Origin: Micromonosporaceae bacterium
GTDB lineage: Bacteria > Actinomycetota > Actinomycetes > Mycobacteriales > Micromonosporaceae
Reading direction: 5' to 3'
NCBI GenBank assembly: GCA_019689695.1
Contig: JADGHA010000291.1
Span: forward strand, 1-5,905
DNA: 5,905 bases
This document shows positions 1 to 5,561 of this stretch, piece by piece. The position numbers and the translations under genes are program-made. Numbering within the stretch: the first letter of the stretch is position 1; each line of letters starts with the position of its first letter. The notes below the pieces were generated by a model that saw only the letters and a list, made by a program, of their open reading frames with translations, made no database searches and had not been told where the DNA came from.

Positions 1-80
1 ATCCGGACCGGGGCGTACCGGGTGGGCGCGGAAGCGGGTGGGGGGTAGTGCGGTGCTCCCCGTGCCGGCCCGCGGCTGGC

Positions 81-97
81 TATCGTCTGCTCAGCAG
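81..97 (+). promoter_or_regulatory. Possible -10 box and 11-bp dyad upstream of the SorC-type regulator
   Basis: TATCGT at 81-86 fits the TANNNT form of actinobacterial -10 boxes. No convincing -35 hexamer is visible 16-19 bases upstream. Directly after it, 87-97 reads CTGCTCAGCAG, a perfect 5-bp inverted repeat around a central C. It would lie at or just before the transcription start. SorC-family regulators often control their own genes, so this dyad is a candidate operator. Both calls rest on short motifs and are tentative. Confidence 0.3.
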
Positions 98-169
98 GGG
101 AGGCGACCGACGTCACCGTGGCCCGGACGGGTCCCGGCCGGCGCCTTGCGGGCTGACCAGGACGGGGCG

Positions 170-175
170 AGGAGG
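170..175 (+). promoter_or_regulatory. Ribosome binding site fixing the regulator start
   Basis: AGGAGG, a full Shine-Dalgarno match, ends six bases before the ATG at 182. It favours this ATG over the in-frame GTG at 38, which has no such site. The 48 extra residues from the longer start are Arg/Pro/Gly-rich and unlike the family. Confidence 0.75.
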
Positions 176-181
176 CGGGCG

Positions 182-1231
182 ATGGTGGGCGCCACGGCAT
201 CCGGTGCAGCCGACGGGTACGCCGGGGAGGTGGCCGCCCCGTCGCGTCGGGCGCCGGTCCGCACCCCCGCGCCGGACCAGCTGCGGTTGCTGACCAAGGT
301 GGCCCGGATGTACCACGAGCGGGGGCTGCGCCAGCCACAGATCGCCGCCCAGCTGCACATCTCCCAGCCGCGGGTGTCCCGGCTGCTCAAGCAGGCCGCC
401 GAGATGGGCATCGTACGCACCATGGTGGTGCCGCCGACCGGCGTCTACGCCGACCTGGAGGATGTTCTCGAGCGCCGCTACGGCATGGCCGACGTGGTGG
501 TGGTCGACACGGCCGGGGACAGCGACGAGGACGTCATCCCGGCGCTGGGCGCCGCTGCCGCAGGCTACCTGGAGAGCACGCTGGGCGGCGGCGAGCGGCT
601 CGGCGTCTCGTCGTGGAGCGCGGCGCTGTTGGCCACTGTGGAGGCGATGCGCCCGCGACCGGCCCGGGTGGCCGAAGAGGTGATCCAGATCATTGGTGGG
701 GTCGGCGACGCGGTCGCGCAGGTCCAGGCGAGCCGGCTGACCGGACGCCTGGCGGAGCTGACCGGCGCCCGGCCGCTGTTCCTGCCCGCCCCGGGGCTGG
801 TCGGCTCGGCCTCCGCCCGCGCCACCCTCGCCTCCGACCGCCTGGTCGCCGAGGTGATGTCCGCCTGGGACCGGGTGACCACCGTCCTGCTGGCCGTGGG
901 CAGCCTGGAGCCGCTGCTGCGCGACAGCGGCGACGCCATCGGCAAGGAGGAGCGGGAAGGGCTGCGCCGGGCGAACGCGGTGGGCGACATCTGCCTGCGG
1001 TTCTTCGACGAGTGGGGCCGGCCGGTCACGTCCACACTGGACGAGCGGGTGCTCGGCATCGCGACGGCGCAGCTGCGCCGGGTGTCCCGGCGGGTCGCGG
1101 TGGCGGGCGGCCGGCGTACGTACCCGGCGATCCGCGCCGCGCTGCGCGGCGGCTGGCTGAACGTGCTCATCACCGACCTGGGTGTGGCCCGCCGCCTGGC
1201 CGAGGAGCCGCCGGTCCCGCGCCCCCGCTGA
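182..1231 (+). CDS. SorC/DeoR-family sugar-binding transcriptional regulator
   Basis: A 349-residue DNA-binding regulator, close to the usual 310-350 residues of the family. The N-terminal 30 residues are Ala/Pro/Arg-rich and probably disordered. A helix-turn-helix spans about residues 37-80, with RQPQIAAQLHISQPRVSRLL (50-69) covering the turn and recognition helix. The rest (about 90-340) matches the SorC-type sugar-binding domain: GVSSWSAALL at 141-150 occupies the place of the family's GVSWG-type phosphate loop, and GDICLRFFDEWGRPV at 268-282 is a typical family block. Members bind sugars or sugar phosphates and switch carbohydrate operons. The next gene, 170 bp downstream on the same strand, is a 2-oxo acid dehydrogenase E1 and is the most obvious target besides the gene itself. 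The effector cannot be read from sequence. The ATG at 182 is chosen for its strong ribosome binding site. The family call is firm; the target is inferred. Confidence 0.9.
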   Translation: MVGATASGAADGYAGEVAAPSRRAPVRTPAPDQLRLLTKVARMYHERGLRQPQIAAQLHISQPRVSRLLKQAAEMGIVRTMVVPPTGVYADLEDVLERRYGMADVVVVDTAGDSDEDVIPALGAAAAGYLESTLGGGERLGVSSWSAALLATVEAMRPRPARVAEEVIQIIGGVGDAVAQVQASRLTGRLAELTGARPLFLPAPGLVGSASARATLASDRLVAEVMSAWDRVTTVLLAVGSLEPLLRDSGDAIGKEEREGLRRANAVGDICLRFFDEWGRPVTSTLDERVLGIATAQLRRVSRRVAVAGGRRTYPAIRAALRGGWLNVLITDLGVARRLAEEPPVPRPR

Positions 1232-1278
1232 CTTCGTGTTCGCGCTGGCGCAGCAGCCTGACGATCTGGGAAGCGGGG

Positions 1279-1295
1279 CGCCGCTGCGTGCGGCG
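1279..1295 (+). terminator. Possible GC-rich terminator hairpin after the regulator
   Basis: CGCCGC (1279-1284) pairs perfectly with GCGGCG (1290-1295) around a five-base loop, 48 bases after the regulator stop. There is no U-tract, and the surrounding GC-only sequence offers several competing pairings. It could weakly separate the regulator from the E1 gene. Confidence 0.25.
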
Positions 1296-1388
1296 GCCGG
1301 GCGGCGCCGGGCCGCGGCGGCGTAGCGTGACGCCGGGCTGACGATGGTGCGAACTTTCCGCGGGTGGCGATGCATGGCCGGTGTCGGT

Positions 1389-1394
1389 CATGCT
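1389..1394 (+). promoter_or_regulatory. Possible -10 box for leaderless transcription of the E1 gene
   Basis: CATGCT has A at the second and T at the sixth position, the two most conserved bases of a -10 box. It ends seven bases before the GTG at 1402, the spacing expected if transcription starts at that GTG. No Shine-Dalgarno sequence precedes any in-frame start here, which fits a leaderless mRNA. No clear -35 element is visible. Confidence 0.3.
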
Positions 1395-1401
1395 TGCCGG
1401 C

Positions 1402-3720
1402 GTGACCACCCCTCAAGATCTCGACGAGCGGTTCCGGTCGGCCGTCGCGGCCCTCGGCGCCCCGGCCGAGCGGCGGGATCCGGCCGAGCCGATCCGCCCG
1501 GGCTCGGCACTGACCGGCGCGCTGGCGCTGCGGCTGTTCGACGCCCAGCTGACCAGCCGCCACCTGGACCTGGCCGCGCGGTGGCTGCGCAGCTTCAACG
1601 AGGGGTACTACACGATCGGCTCGGCCGGGCACGAGGGCAACGCGGCGGTCGCCGCCGCCCTCCGCCGCGACGACCCGGCCCTGCTGCACTACCGGTCCGG
1701 CGCCTTCTACTGCGTCCGGGCGGCCGGTGACGACGGCGATCTGATGGCTCCCGCGCGGGACGTGCTGCGCGGCATGGTCGCCTCGGCCCACGAGCCGATC
1801 GCGGGCGGCCGGCACAAGGTCTTCGGCCGCGCAGACCTGCACGTCGTCCCGACCACCTCGACCATCGCCTCGCACCTGCCCCGGGCGGTCGGCGTGGCGT
1901 TCGCCATCGAGCGCGCCCGCCGGCTCGCCGCCGCGGGCTCGCCGCGCGCTGCGCGCACCCCGCGCGTCCCACCCGCCGGCCTCCTGCTCGCGGACCATCC
2001 ACAGTGGCCGGCCGATGCGATCGTGGTCTGCTCGTTCGGCGACGCCTCGATCAACCACGCCAGCGCCACGGCAGCGTTCAACACCGCCGGGTGGTGCCAG
2101 CATGCGGGCCTGCCGCTGCCCGTGCTGTTCGTCTGCGAGGACAACGGCCTGGGCATCAGCGTGCGCTCGCCGGCCGGCTGGGTGGCCGCGGCGCTGCGCG
2201 CCCGCCCCGGCATCCGGTACTTCGAGGCGGACGGCTGCGACCTCGCCGCCACCTACGACGCCGCCAGCGAGGCGGCCTCCTGGGTCCGCCGGCAGCGCCG
2301 CCCCGCGGTGCTGCACCTGCCCATGGTGCGGCTGATGGGGCACGCCGGCGCGGACGCGGAGGTGGCCTACCGCAGCCTGGCCGACATCGCCCGGGACGTG
2401 GCCCGCGACCCGCTGGTGGCCACCGCGCGGCTGCTGGTGACCGCCGGCCTGGCCGAAGCGCAGGAGCTGGTCAGCCGGTACGACGAGATCGGCTGGCAGG
2501 TCCGCAAGGTCGCCGAGGAGGTGCTCGGCGAGCCGAAGCTGGGCTCGGCCGCGGACGTGGCGGCGCCGATCGCCCCGCGCCGCCCGGTCCGGGTGGCGCG
2601 GGCCGTCACCGACGCGGCGTCCCGCGCCGTCGGCCCCGACGCCGCCGCCCGTGCCGCCGCGTTCGGCGGGCGGCTGCCCGAGGACCAGGGCCCGCTCACC
2701 CTGGCGCAGACCATCAACGCCGCCCTCACCGACGCCATGCTGTCGTACCCGTCGATGCTGGTCTTCGGCGAGGATGTGGCGGTCAAGGGCGGGGTGTACG
2801 GGGTGACCAAGGGCCTGCGGGAGCGGTTCGGCGCCGCGCGGGTCTTCGACACCCTGCTGGACGAGACCTCCGTGCTCGGGCTCGGCCTGGGCGCCGGGCT
2901 CGCGGGCCTGCTGCCGGTGCCCGAGATCCAGTACCTGGCCTACCTGCACAACGCCGAGGACCAGCTGCGCGGGGAGGCCGCCACGCTGCAGTTCTTCTCC
3001 CAAGGGGCGTACCGGAACCCGATGGTCGTGCGGATCGCCGGCCTGGCGTACCAGGAAGGCTTCGGGGGGCACTTCCACAACGACAATGCGGTGGGTGTAC
3101 TCCGCGACATCCCCGGCCTGGTGATCGCGGTGCCCGCCCGGGCCGCGGACGCCGCGCCGCTGCTGCGGACCTGCCTGGCCTCGGCCGCCGTCGACGGCAG
3201 CGTCTGCGTCTTTCTGGAGCCGATCGCGCTCTACCACACCCGGGACCTGCACGCCGACGGCGACCGCGAGTGGCTCGCGCCGTACGCCGGGCCGGGGGAG
3301 TGGGGCAGCGCGCACGTGCCGATCGGCCGGGCCCGGGTCTATGGCATCGGGTCCGCGGACGACCTCACGATCATCACCTTCGGCAACGGCGTACGGATGG
3401 CGCTGCGGGCCGCCGCCCGGCTGGCCGAGGAGGGGTACGGATCCCGCGTGGTCGACCTCCGCTGGCTGGCGCCGCTGCCCGCGGCCGACATCGTCCGGGA
3501 GTCCTCGGCGACCGGCCGGGTGCTGGTGGTGGACGAGACCCGGCGCTCCGGCGGCGTCGGGGAGGGCGTGCTCGCCGCGCTCGTCGACGGCGGTTACGTC
3601 GGTGCTGCCCGCCGGGTCACCTCGGCCGACTCGTTCATCCCGCTCGGGGCCGCCGCCCAGCATGTCCTCGTGTCCGAGGATGCGATTACGCAGGGTGCAC
3701 GCGCCTTGCTCTCACGGTAA
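1402..3720 (+). CDS. Fused alpha-beta 2-oxo acid dehydrogenase E1 (thiamine pyrophosphate enzyme)
   Basis: A 772-residue protein joining both E1 subunits. Alpha-like half, about 37-370: HYR (96-98), RHKVFG (137-142), the thiamine pyrophosphate/Mg region from GDA (213-215) to DN (247-248), and GHAGAD (313-318) where E1-alpha has its HxxxD loop. Beta-like half, about 430-772: GED (456-458), Glu488 in FDTLLDE at the place of the cofactor-activating glutamate, PEIQY (507-511), His559 in GGHFHND at the catalytic-histidine position, and RSGGVGEGV near 715. Such enzymes decarboxylate a 2-oxo acid and pass the acyl group to lipoyl-E2, or cleave acetoin. No E2 or E3 is in the window, so substrate and complex are unknown. 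Residues 180-200 form an Ala/Pro-rich insert before the cofactor motif. The canonical GDG..NN motif is altered to GDA..DN. The start is uncertain: GTG 1402 suits leaderless transcription, while GTG 1381 and ATG 1390 are in frame and also lack a ribosome site. The E1 fold is firm. Confidence 0.9.
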   Translation: MTTPQDLDERFRSAVAALGAPAERRDPAEPIRPGSALTGALALRLFDAQLTSRHLDLAARWLRSFNEGYYTIGSAGHEGNAAVAAALRRDDPALLHYRSGAFYCVRAAGDDGDLMAPARDVLRGMVASAHEPIAGGRHKVFGRADLHVVPTTSTIASHLPRAVGVAFAIERARRLAAAGSPRAARTPRVPPAGLLLADHPQWPADAIVVCSFGDASINHASATAAFNTAGWCQHAGLPLPVLFVCEDNGLGISVRSPAGWVAAALRARPGIRYFEADGCDLAATYDAASEAASWVRRQRRPAVLHLPMVRLMGHAGADAEVAYRSLADIARDVARDPLVATARLLVTAGLAEAQELVSRYDEIGWQVRKVAEEVLGEPKLGSAADVAAPIAPRRPVRVARAVTDAASRAVGPDAAARAAAFGGRLPEDQGPLTLAQTINAALTDAMLSYPSMLVFGEDVAVKGGVYGVTKGLRERFGAARVFDTLLDETSVLGLGLGAGLAGLLPVPEIQYLAYLHNAEDQLRGEAATLQFFSQGAYRNPMVVRIAGLAYQEGFGGHFHNDNAVGVLRDIPGLVIAVPARAADAAPLLRTCLASAAVDGSVCVFLEPIALYHTRDLHADGDREWLAPYAGPGEWGSAHVPIGRARVYGIGSADDLTIITFGNGVRMALRAAARLAEEGYGSRVVDLRWLAPLPAADIVRESSATGRVLVVDETRRSGGVGEGVLAALVDGGYVGAARRVTSADSFIPLGAAAQHVLVSEDAITQGARALLSR

Positions 3721-3759
3721 CGCACTGTAGCGGTCTGTCCGACGTTTGGCCGGTTGGGC

Positions 3760-3823
3760 GGCGCTGAGCTGATCTACCGTTCGAGACGGAGGGCGCTGAG
3801 CTGATCCGTCGTTCGAGACGGAA
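3760..3823 (+). repeat. Two-copy 32-bp tandem repeat
   Basis: Copy 1 (3760-3791) and copy 2 (3792-3823) abut and match at 28 of 32 positions. Both begin GGCGCTGAGCTGATC and carry GTTCGAGACGGA. Each holds a short inverted repeat around TTCGAG or TCGAG: CCGT..ACGG in copy 1 and CGT..ACG in copy 2. The repeat lies 40 bp after the E1 stop and about 160 bp before the DUF3052 start. It may bind a regulator or be a small variable tandem repeat; neither is shown. Confidence 0.75.
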
Positions 3824-3852
3824 AGGGCCTGGCCGGGGGGATTTCCTGCCCA

Positions 3853-3863
3853 CACACGGTGTG
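3853..3863 (+). promoter_or_regulatory. Dyad CACACGGTGTG upstream of the DUF3052 gene
   Basis: CACAC and GTGTG form a perfect 5-bp inverted repeat around one base. A looser partner lies further on: CCACACA at 3850-3856 is complementary to TGTGTGG at 3887-3893. The position, about 120 bp before the coding start, suits an operator. No regulator can be assigned. Confidence 0.25.
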
Positions 3864-3967
3864 CCACTTGCGCGGAGCGCGACAACTGTGTGGACTACCC
3901 GCTATCGGCGTCACCAGACGGCGCCGCGGCCGCTCAGTTGGCAGAATTGAGTCGGCGAGAGTCAGAT

Positions 3968-3974
3968 GAGGAGG
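3968..3974 (+). promoter_or_regulatory. Ribosome binding site fixing the DUF3052 start
   Basis: GAGGAGG ends nine bases before GTG 3984. The alternative in-frame ATG at 3966 overlaps this site and so cannot use it. This makes GTG the better start. Confidence 0.75.
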
Positions 3975-3983
3975 CATTCGACA

Positions 3984-4421
3984 GTGAGCGCGACCGCTGG
4001 TCAGGCCGCCGACGGCGTACGGAGCCTGGCGGACCGGTTCGGTATCGAGCCGGGGATGGTCGTTATGGAGATGGGCTACGACGACGACGTGGACGCCGAT
4101 CTCCGCGACGCCTTGACCGATCGCTGCGGCGAACTGGTCGATGAGGACACCGACGAGGTCGTCGACGCGGTGCTGCTGTGGTTCCGCGACGGCGACGGGG
4201 ACCTGGTGGAGCTGCTCGTCGACGCCCGGGGCCCGCTGGCCGACAACGGCGTGGTGTGGGTGCTGACCCCGAAGGCCGGCCGGGTCGGGCACGTCGAGCC
4301 GAGCGAGATCAGCGAGTCGGCGCAGACCGCCGGCCTCCAGCAGACCTCGACGGTCAACGCGGGCAAGGACTGGAGCGGCGCACGCCTGGTCGCGCCACGC
4401 GCGGCCCGGTCCCGCCGGTAG
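3984..4421 (+). CDS. DUF3052 family protein
   Basis: A 145-residue acidic cytoplasmic protein with no signal peptide or membrane segment. It matches the actinobacterial DUF3052 family along its length: FGIEPGMVVMEMGYDDDVD (19-37), the acidic ELVDEDTDEVVDAVLLWFRD (50-69), VWVLTPKAGR (91-100), HVEPSEI (103-109) and the C-terminal AQTAGLQQTSTV..DWSGARLV. The biochemical role of the family is not known to me. The next gene encodes an AhpE-type peroxiredoxin; I recall this pair also being adjacent in Mycobacterium tuberculosis (Rv2239c and ahpE/Rv2238c), close to aceE. Such conserved adjacency hints at a shared role in redox or central carbon metabolism, which is inference. The GTG start gives MSATAGQ.., preceded by a strong ribosome binding site. 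The tail AARSRR is basic, unlike the rest. Two hairpins follow the stop, so the peroxiredoxin gene probably has its own promoter. Confidence 0.93.
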   Translation: MSATAGQAADGVRSLADRFGIEPGMVVMEMGYDDDVDADLRDALTDRCGELVDEDTDEVVDAVLLWFRDGDGDLVELLVDARGPLADNGVVWVLTPKAGRVGHVEPSEISESAQTAGLQQTSTVNAGKDWSGARLVAPRAARSRR

Positions 4422-4468
4422 ACCCACCGCCCAGGCCAGCGCGGCCGGCGCGCCGTGCCGCCTGCAGC

Positions 4469-4491
4469 CGTGCGTGCTCGTTTCACGCATG
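4469..4491 (+). terminator. Terminator-like hairpin after the DUF3052 gene
   Basis: TGCGTG (4471-4476) pairs with CACGCA (4484-4489) around a seven-base loop. A G-U and a C-G pair extend the stem to eight. The pyrimidine run TCTCTTCC follows at 4492-4499. This is a reasonable intrinsic terminator for a high-GC genome, though the tract has only four T residues. Confidence 0.45.
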
Positions 4492-4501
4492 TCTCTTCCG
4501 T

Positions 4502-4529
4502 GCGCCCCGCCGGTGGTTCTCCGGGGCGC
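4502..4529 (+). terminator. Second terminator-like hairpin before the peroxiredoxin gene
   Basis: GCGCCCCG (4502-4509) and CGGGGCGC (4522-4529) form a perfect 8-bp stem around a 12-base loop. The sequence after it is pyrimidine-rich but has no clean U-tract. Together with the hairpin ten bases upstream it forms a tandem pair, which may act as one termination region. Confidence 0.45.
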
Positions 4530-4594
4530 TCCTGTCGGTGCTTCCTTTCGAGCGATCAGGACCGTCGGTCGGGCACCCCGGCCGGGCCCAGTGG

Positions 4595-4600
4595 CATGAT
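4595..4600 (+). promoter_or_regulatory. Possible -10 box of the peroxiredoxin gene
   Basis: CATGAT has the conserved A and final T of a -10 box. Transcription would start near 4607, leaving a leader of about 24 bases that contains the ribosome binding site. A -35 hexamer is not evident. Confidence 0.35.
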
Positions 4601-4619
4601 CGACCTTGTCACCGTCACT

Positions 4620-4625
4620 GAGGAG
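4620..4625 (+). promoter_or_regulatory. Ribosome binding site fixing the peroxiredoxin start
   Basis: GAGGAG ends five bases before ATG 4631. The in-frame GTG at 4625 overlaps the site and would add only two residues, so ATG is preferred. Confidence 0.75.
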
Positions 4626-4630
4626 TGCTC

Positions 4631-5101
4631 ATGCCGATCGAAGTGGGCGCGCAGGCGCCCGACTTCCTGCTGAAGGACCAGAACAACCAGGAGGTCCGGC
4701 TGTCCGACTTCCGCGGCCGCAAGAACGTGCTGCTGGTCTTCTACCCGCTCGCCTTCACCGGCACCTGCCAGGGCGAGCTGTGCGCGATCCGGGACAACCT
4801 GAACGACTTCGTCAACGACGACGTCCAGGTGTTGACGATCAGCGTGGACTCGCCGTTCGCCCACAAGGTCTGGGCCGAGCGGGAGGGCTACGAGTTCCCG
4901 CTGCTGGCGGACTTCTGGCCGCACGGCGCGGTGGCCCAGGCGTACGGCGTCTTCAACGAAGAGCGCGGCTTCGCCAACCGCGGCACGTTCCTGATCGACC
5001 GCGACGGTGTGGTCCGCTTCGCGGAGATGAACATGCCTGGCGAGGCGCGCGACCCGGACGCCTGGCGCAAGGCGCTGGCGCAGCTGAGCCGGGGAGGGTG
5101 A
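4631..5101 (+). CDS. ahpE: AhpE/BCP-type peroxiredoxin
   Basis: A 156-residue cytoplasmic thioredoxin-fold peroxidase that reduces hydrogen peroxide, organic peroxides or peroxynitrite. The active-site block is PLAFTGTCQGELCAIRD (39-55). It holds the PxxxTxxC signature with Pro39, Thr43 and the peroxidatic Cys46, plus the conserved Glu49. Arg117 in NRGTFLIDRDG is the conserved active-site arginine. The N-terminal GAQAPDFLLKDQNNQEV (6-22) and SDFRGRKNVLLVFYPL (25-40) are standard for the family. Cys51, five residues after Cys46, sits where PrxQ/BCP enzymes have a resolving cysteine. As I recall, M. tuberculosis AhpE lacks it and works as a one-cysteine enzyme, so this protein may instead form an internal disulfide. 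It follows the DUF3052 gene on the same strand across a 209-bp gap with two hairpins. The ahpE symbol reflects family resemblance and context; bcp/PrxQ is the alternative. Confidence 0.93.
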   Translation: MPIEVGAQAPDFLLKDQNNQEVRLSDFRGRKNVLLVFYPLAFTGTCQGELCAIRDNLNDFVNDDVQVLTISVDSPFAHKVWAEREGYEFPLLADFWPHGAVAQAYGVFNEERGFANRGTFLIDRDGVVRFAEMNMPGEARDPDAWRKALAQLSRGG

Positions 5102-5125
5102 ACACCGGGGGCGGCAAGGTAAGCT
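5098..5125 (+). promoter_or_regulatory. Possible promoter of tRNA-Val
   Basis: TAAGCT at 5120-5125 fits the TANNNT -10 pattern and ends 13 bases before the mature tRNA. GTGAAC at 5098-5103 is a weak -35 match with a 16-base spacer. The -35 overlaps the peroxiredoxin stop codon. Confidence 0.35.
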
Positions 5126-5138
5126 TGCTCGCCTACCG

Positions 5139-5210
5139 GGGCGCGTAGCTCAGCGGAAGAGCACTCGGCTTACAACCGAGGGGTCGCTGGTTCGAACCCA
5201 GCCGTGCCCA
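5139..5210 (+). tRNA. tRNA-Val (anticodon UAC)
   Basis: A complete 72-base cloverleaf. The acceptor stem GGGCGCG (5139-5145) pairs with CGTGCCC (5203-5209), with one G-U pair. The D stem is GCTC/GAGC (5148-5151/5159-5162). The anticodon stem CTCGG/CCGAG (5164-5168/5176-5180) encloses the loop CTTACAA, giving anticodon TAC at 5171-5173. The T stem GCTGG/CCAGC (5186-5190/5198-5202) encloses TTCGAAC. The discriminator base is A5210. The 3' CCA is not encoded, as CCC follows. It decodes GUA and probably other valine codons, and lies 37 bp after the peroxiredoxin stop. Confidence 0.97.
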
Positions 5211-5290
5211 CCCAGGTCTTCGCAGCTCAGCGGCGGTCGACTCGCCATTGTGCTCGATCGCCACCGGCACGCTCGGTCCGCTCTGGGAGC

Positions 5291-5523
5291 ATGACCCTCG
5301 GCTTCGCTCTGCCGAAGTACCTCGGCCTCACCCGCCCCAGCGGGTGGCCACCTGCTTCAAAGCCGGGATCGAGAACGCCGCCATCGCACCGGCACTCGCC
5401 ATCAGCTACTTCAGCCCGCTGGCGATACTCCCCGCCGTCGTCTACGGCACGACCCAGAACCTGCTCGCCGTCACGATCTTCGCGCCCTACTTCCCGAGGC
5501 AGGTGCCGCGGCTGCGGCGGTAG
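5291..5523 (+). pseudogene. Frameshifted C-terminal fragment of a BASS-family (bile acid:Na+ symporter-like) transporter
   Basis: Two reading frames together give one transporter C-terminus. From 5291 one frame reads MTLGFALPKYLGLTRP. From about 5338 the next frame continues QRVATCFKAGIENAAIAPAL, then a hydrophobic stretch with YFSPLAILPAVVYGTTQN, ending at TAG 5521-5523. The order LG..L..xLGL, then xxGIxNAA, then (S/T)xxxN near the end, is the pattern I know from the last two helices of BASS membrane transporters. Joining the frames needs one extra C in the CCCC run at 5335-5338. The family has roughly 300 residues; only about 77 remain, and nothing transporter-like is visible in any frame between the tRNA and 5291. 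It is therefore a truncated, non-functional remnant, unless the frameshift is a sequencing error. The family call is from motif memory and moderately sure. Confidence 0.55.
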
Positions 5524-5561
5524 CCGGCCCAGGCGTGACTATCGGTGCCACCAATACCCTG

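Noticed and set aside
38..181. An upstream GTG that would lengthen the regulator by 48 residues.
   Set aside because: No ribosome binding site and non-family sequence; ATG 182 has a full AGGAGG site at good spacing.
113..1375. A 420-codon open frame on the minus strand opposite the regulator.
   Set aside because: Low-complexity composition and complete overlap with the SorC-type gene, whose domains are clear.
565..3663. A 1032-codon open frame on the minus strand opposite the E1 gene.
   Set aside because: It lies fully antisense to convincing genes and its product is Arg/Gly/His/Pro-rich without domains. High GC content leaves such frames free of stops.
2004..3767. A 587-codon + strand frame overlapping the E1 gene.
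   Set aside because: It is an Arg/Gly/Ala-rich out-of-frame reading of the E1 coding sequence.
3760..3823. The tandem repeat considered as a CRISPR array.
   Set aside because: The two copies abut with no spacer, there are only two of them, and no cas gene is present.
3938..3967. TTGGCA at 3938-3943 with TCAGAT at 3962-3967 as a promoter for the DUF3052 gene.
   Set aside because: The -10 would abut the ribosome binding site and transcription would start beyond its first bases, so it could not serve this start.
3774..4490. A 238-codon minus-strand frame over the DUF3052 gene.
   Set aside because: Antisense shadow of a well-conserved family, with no recognisable domain.
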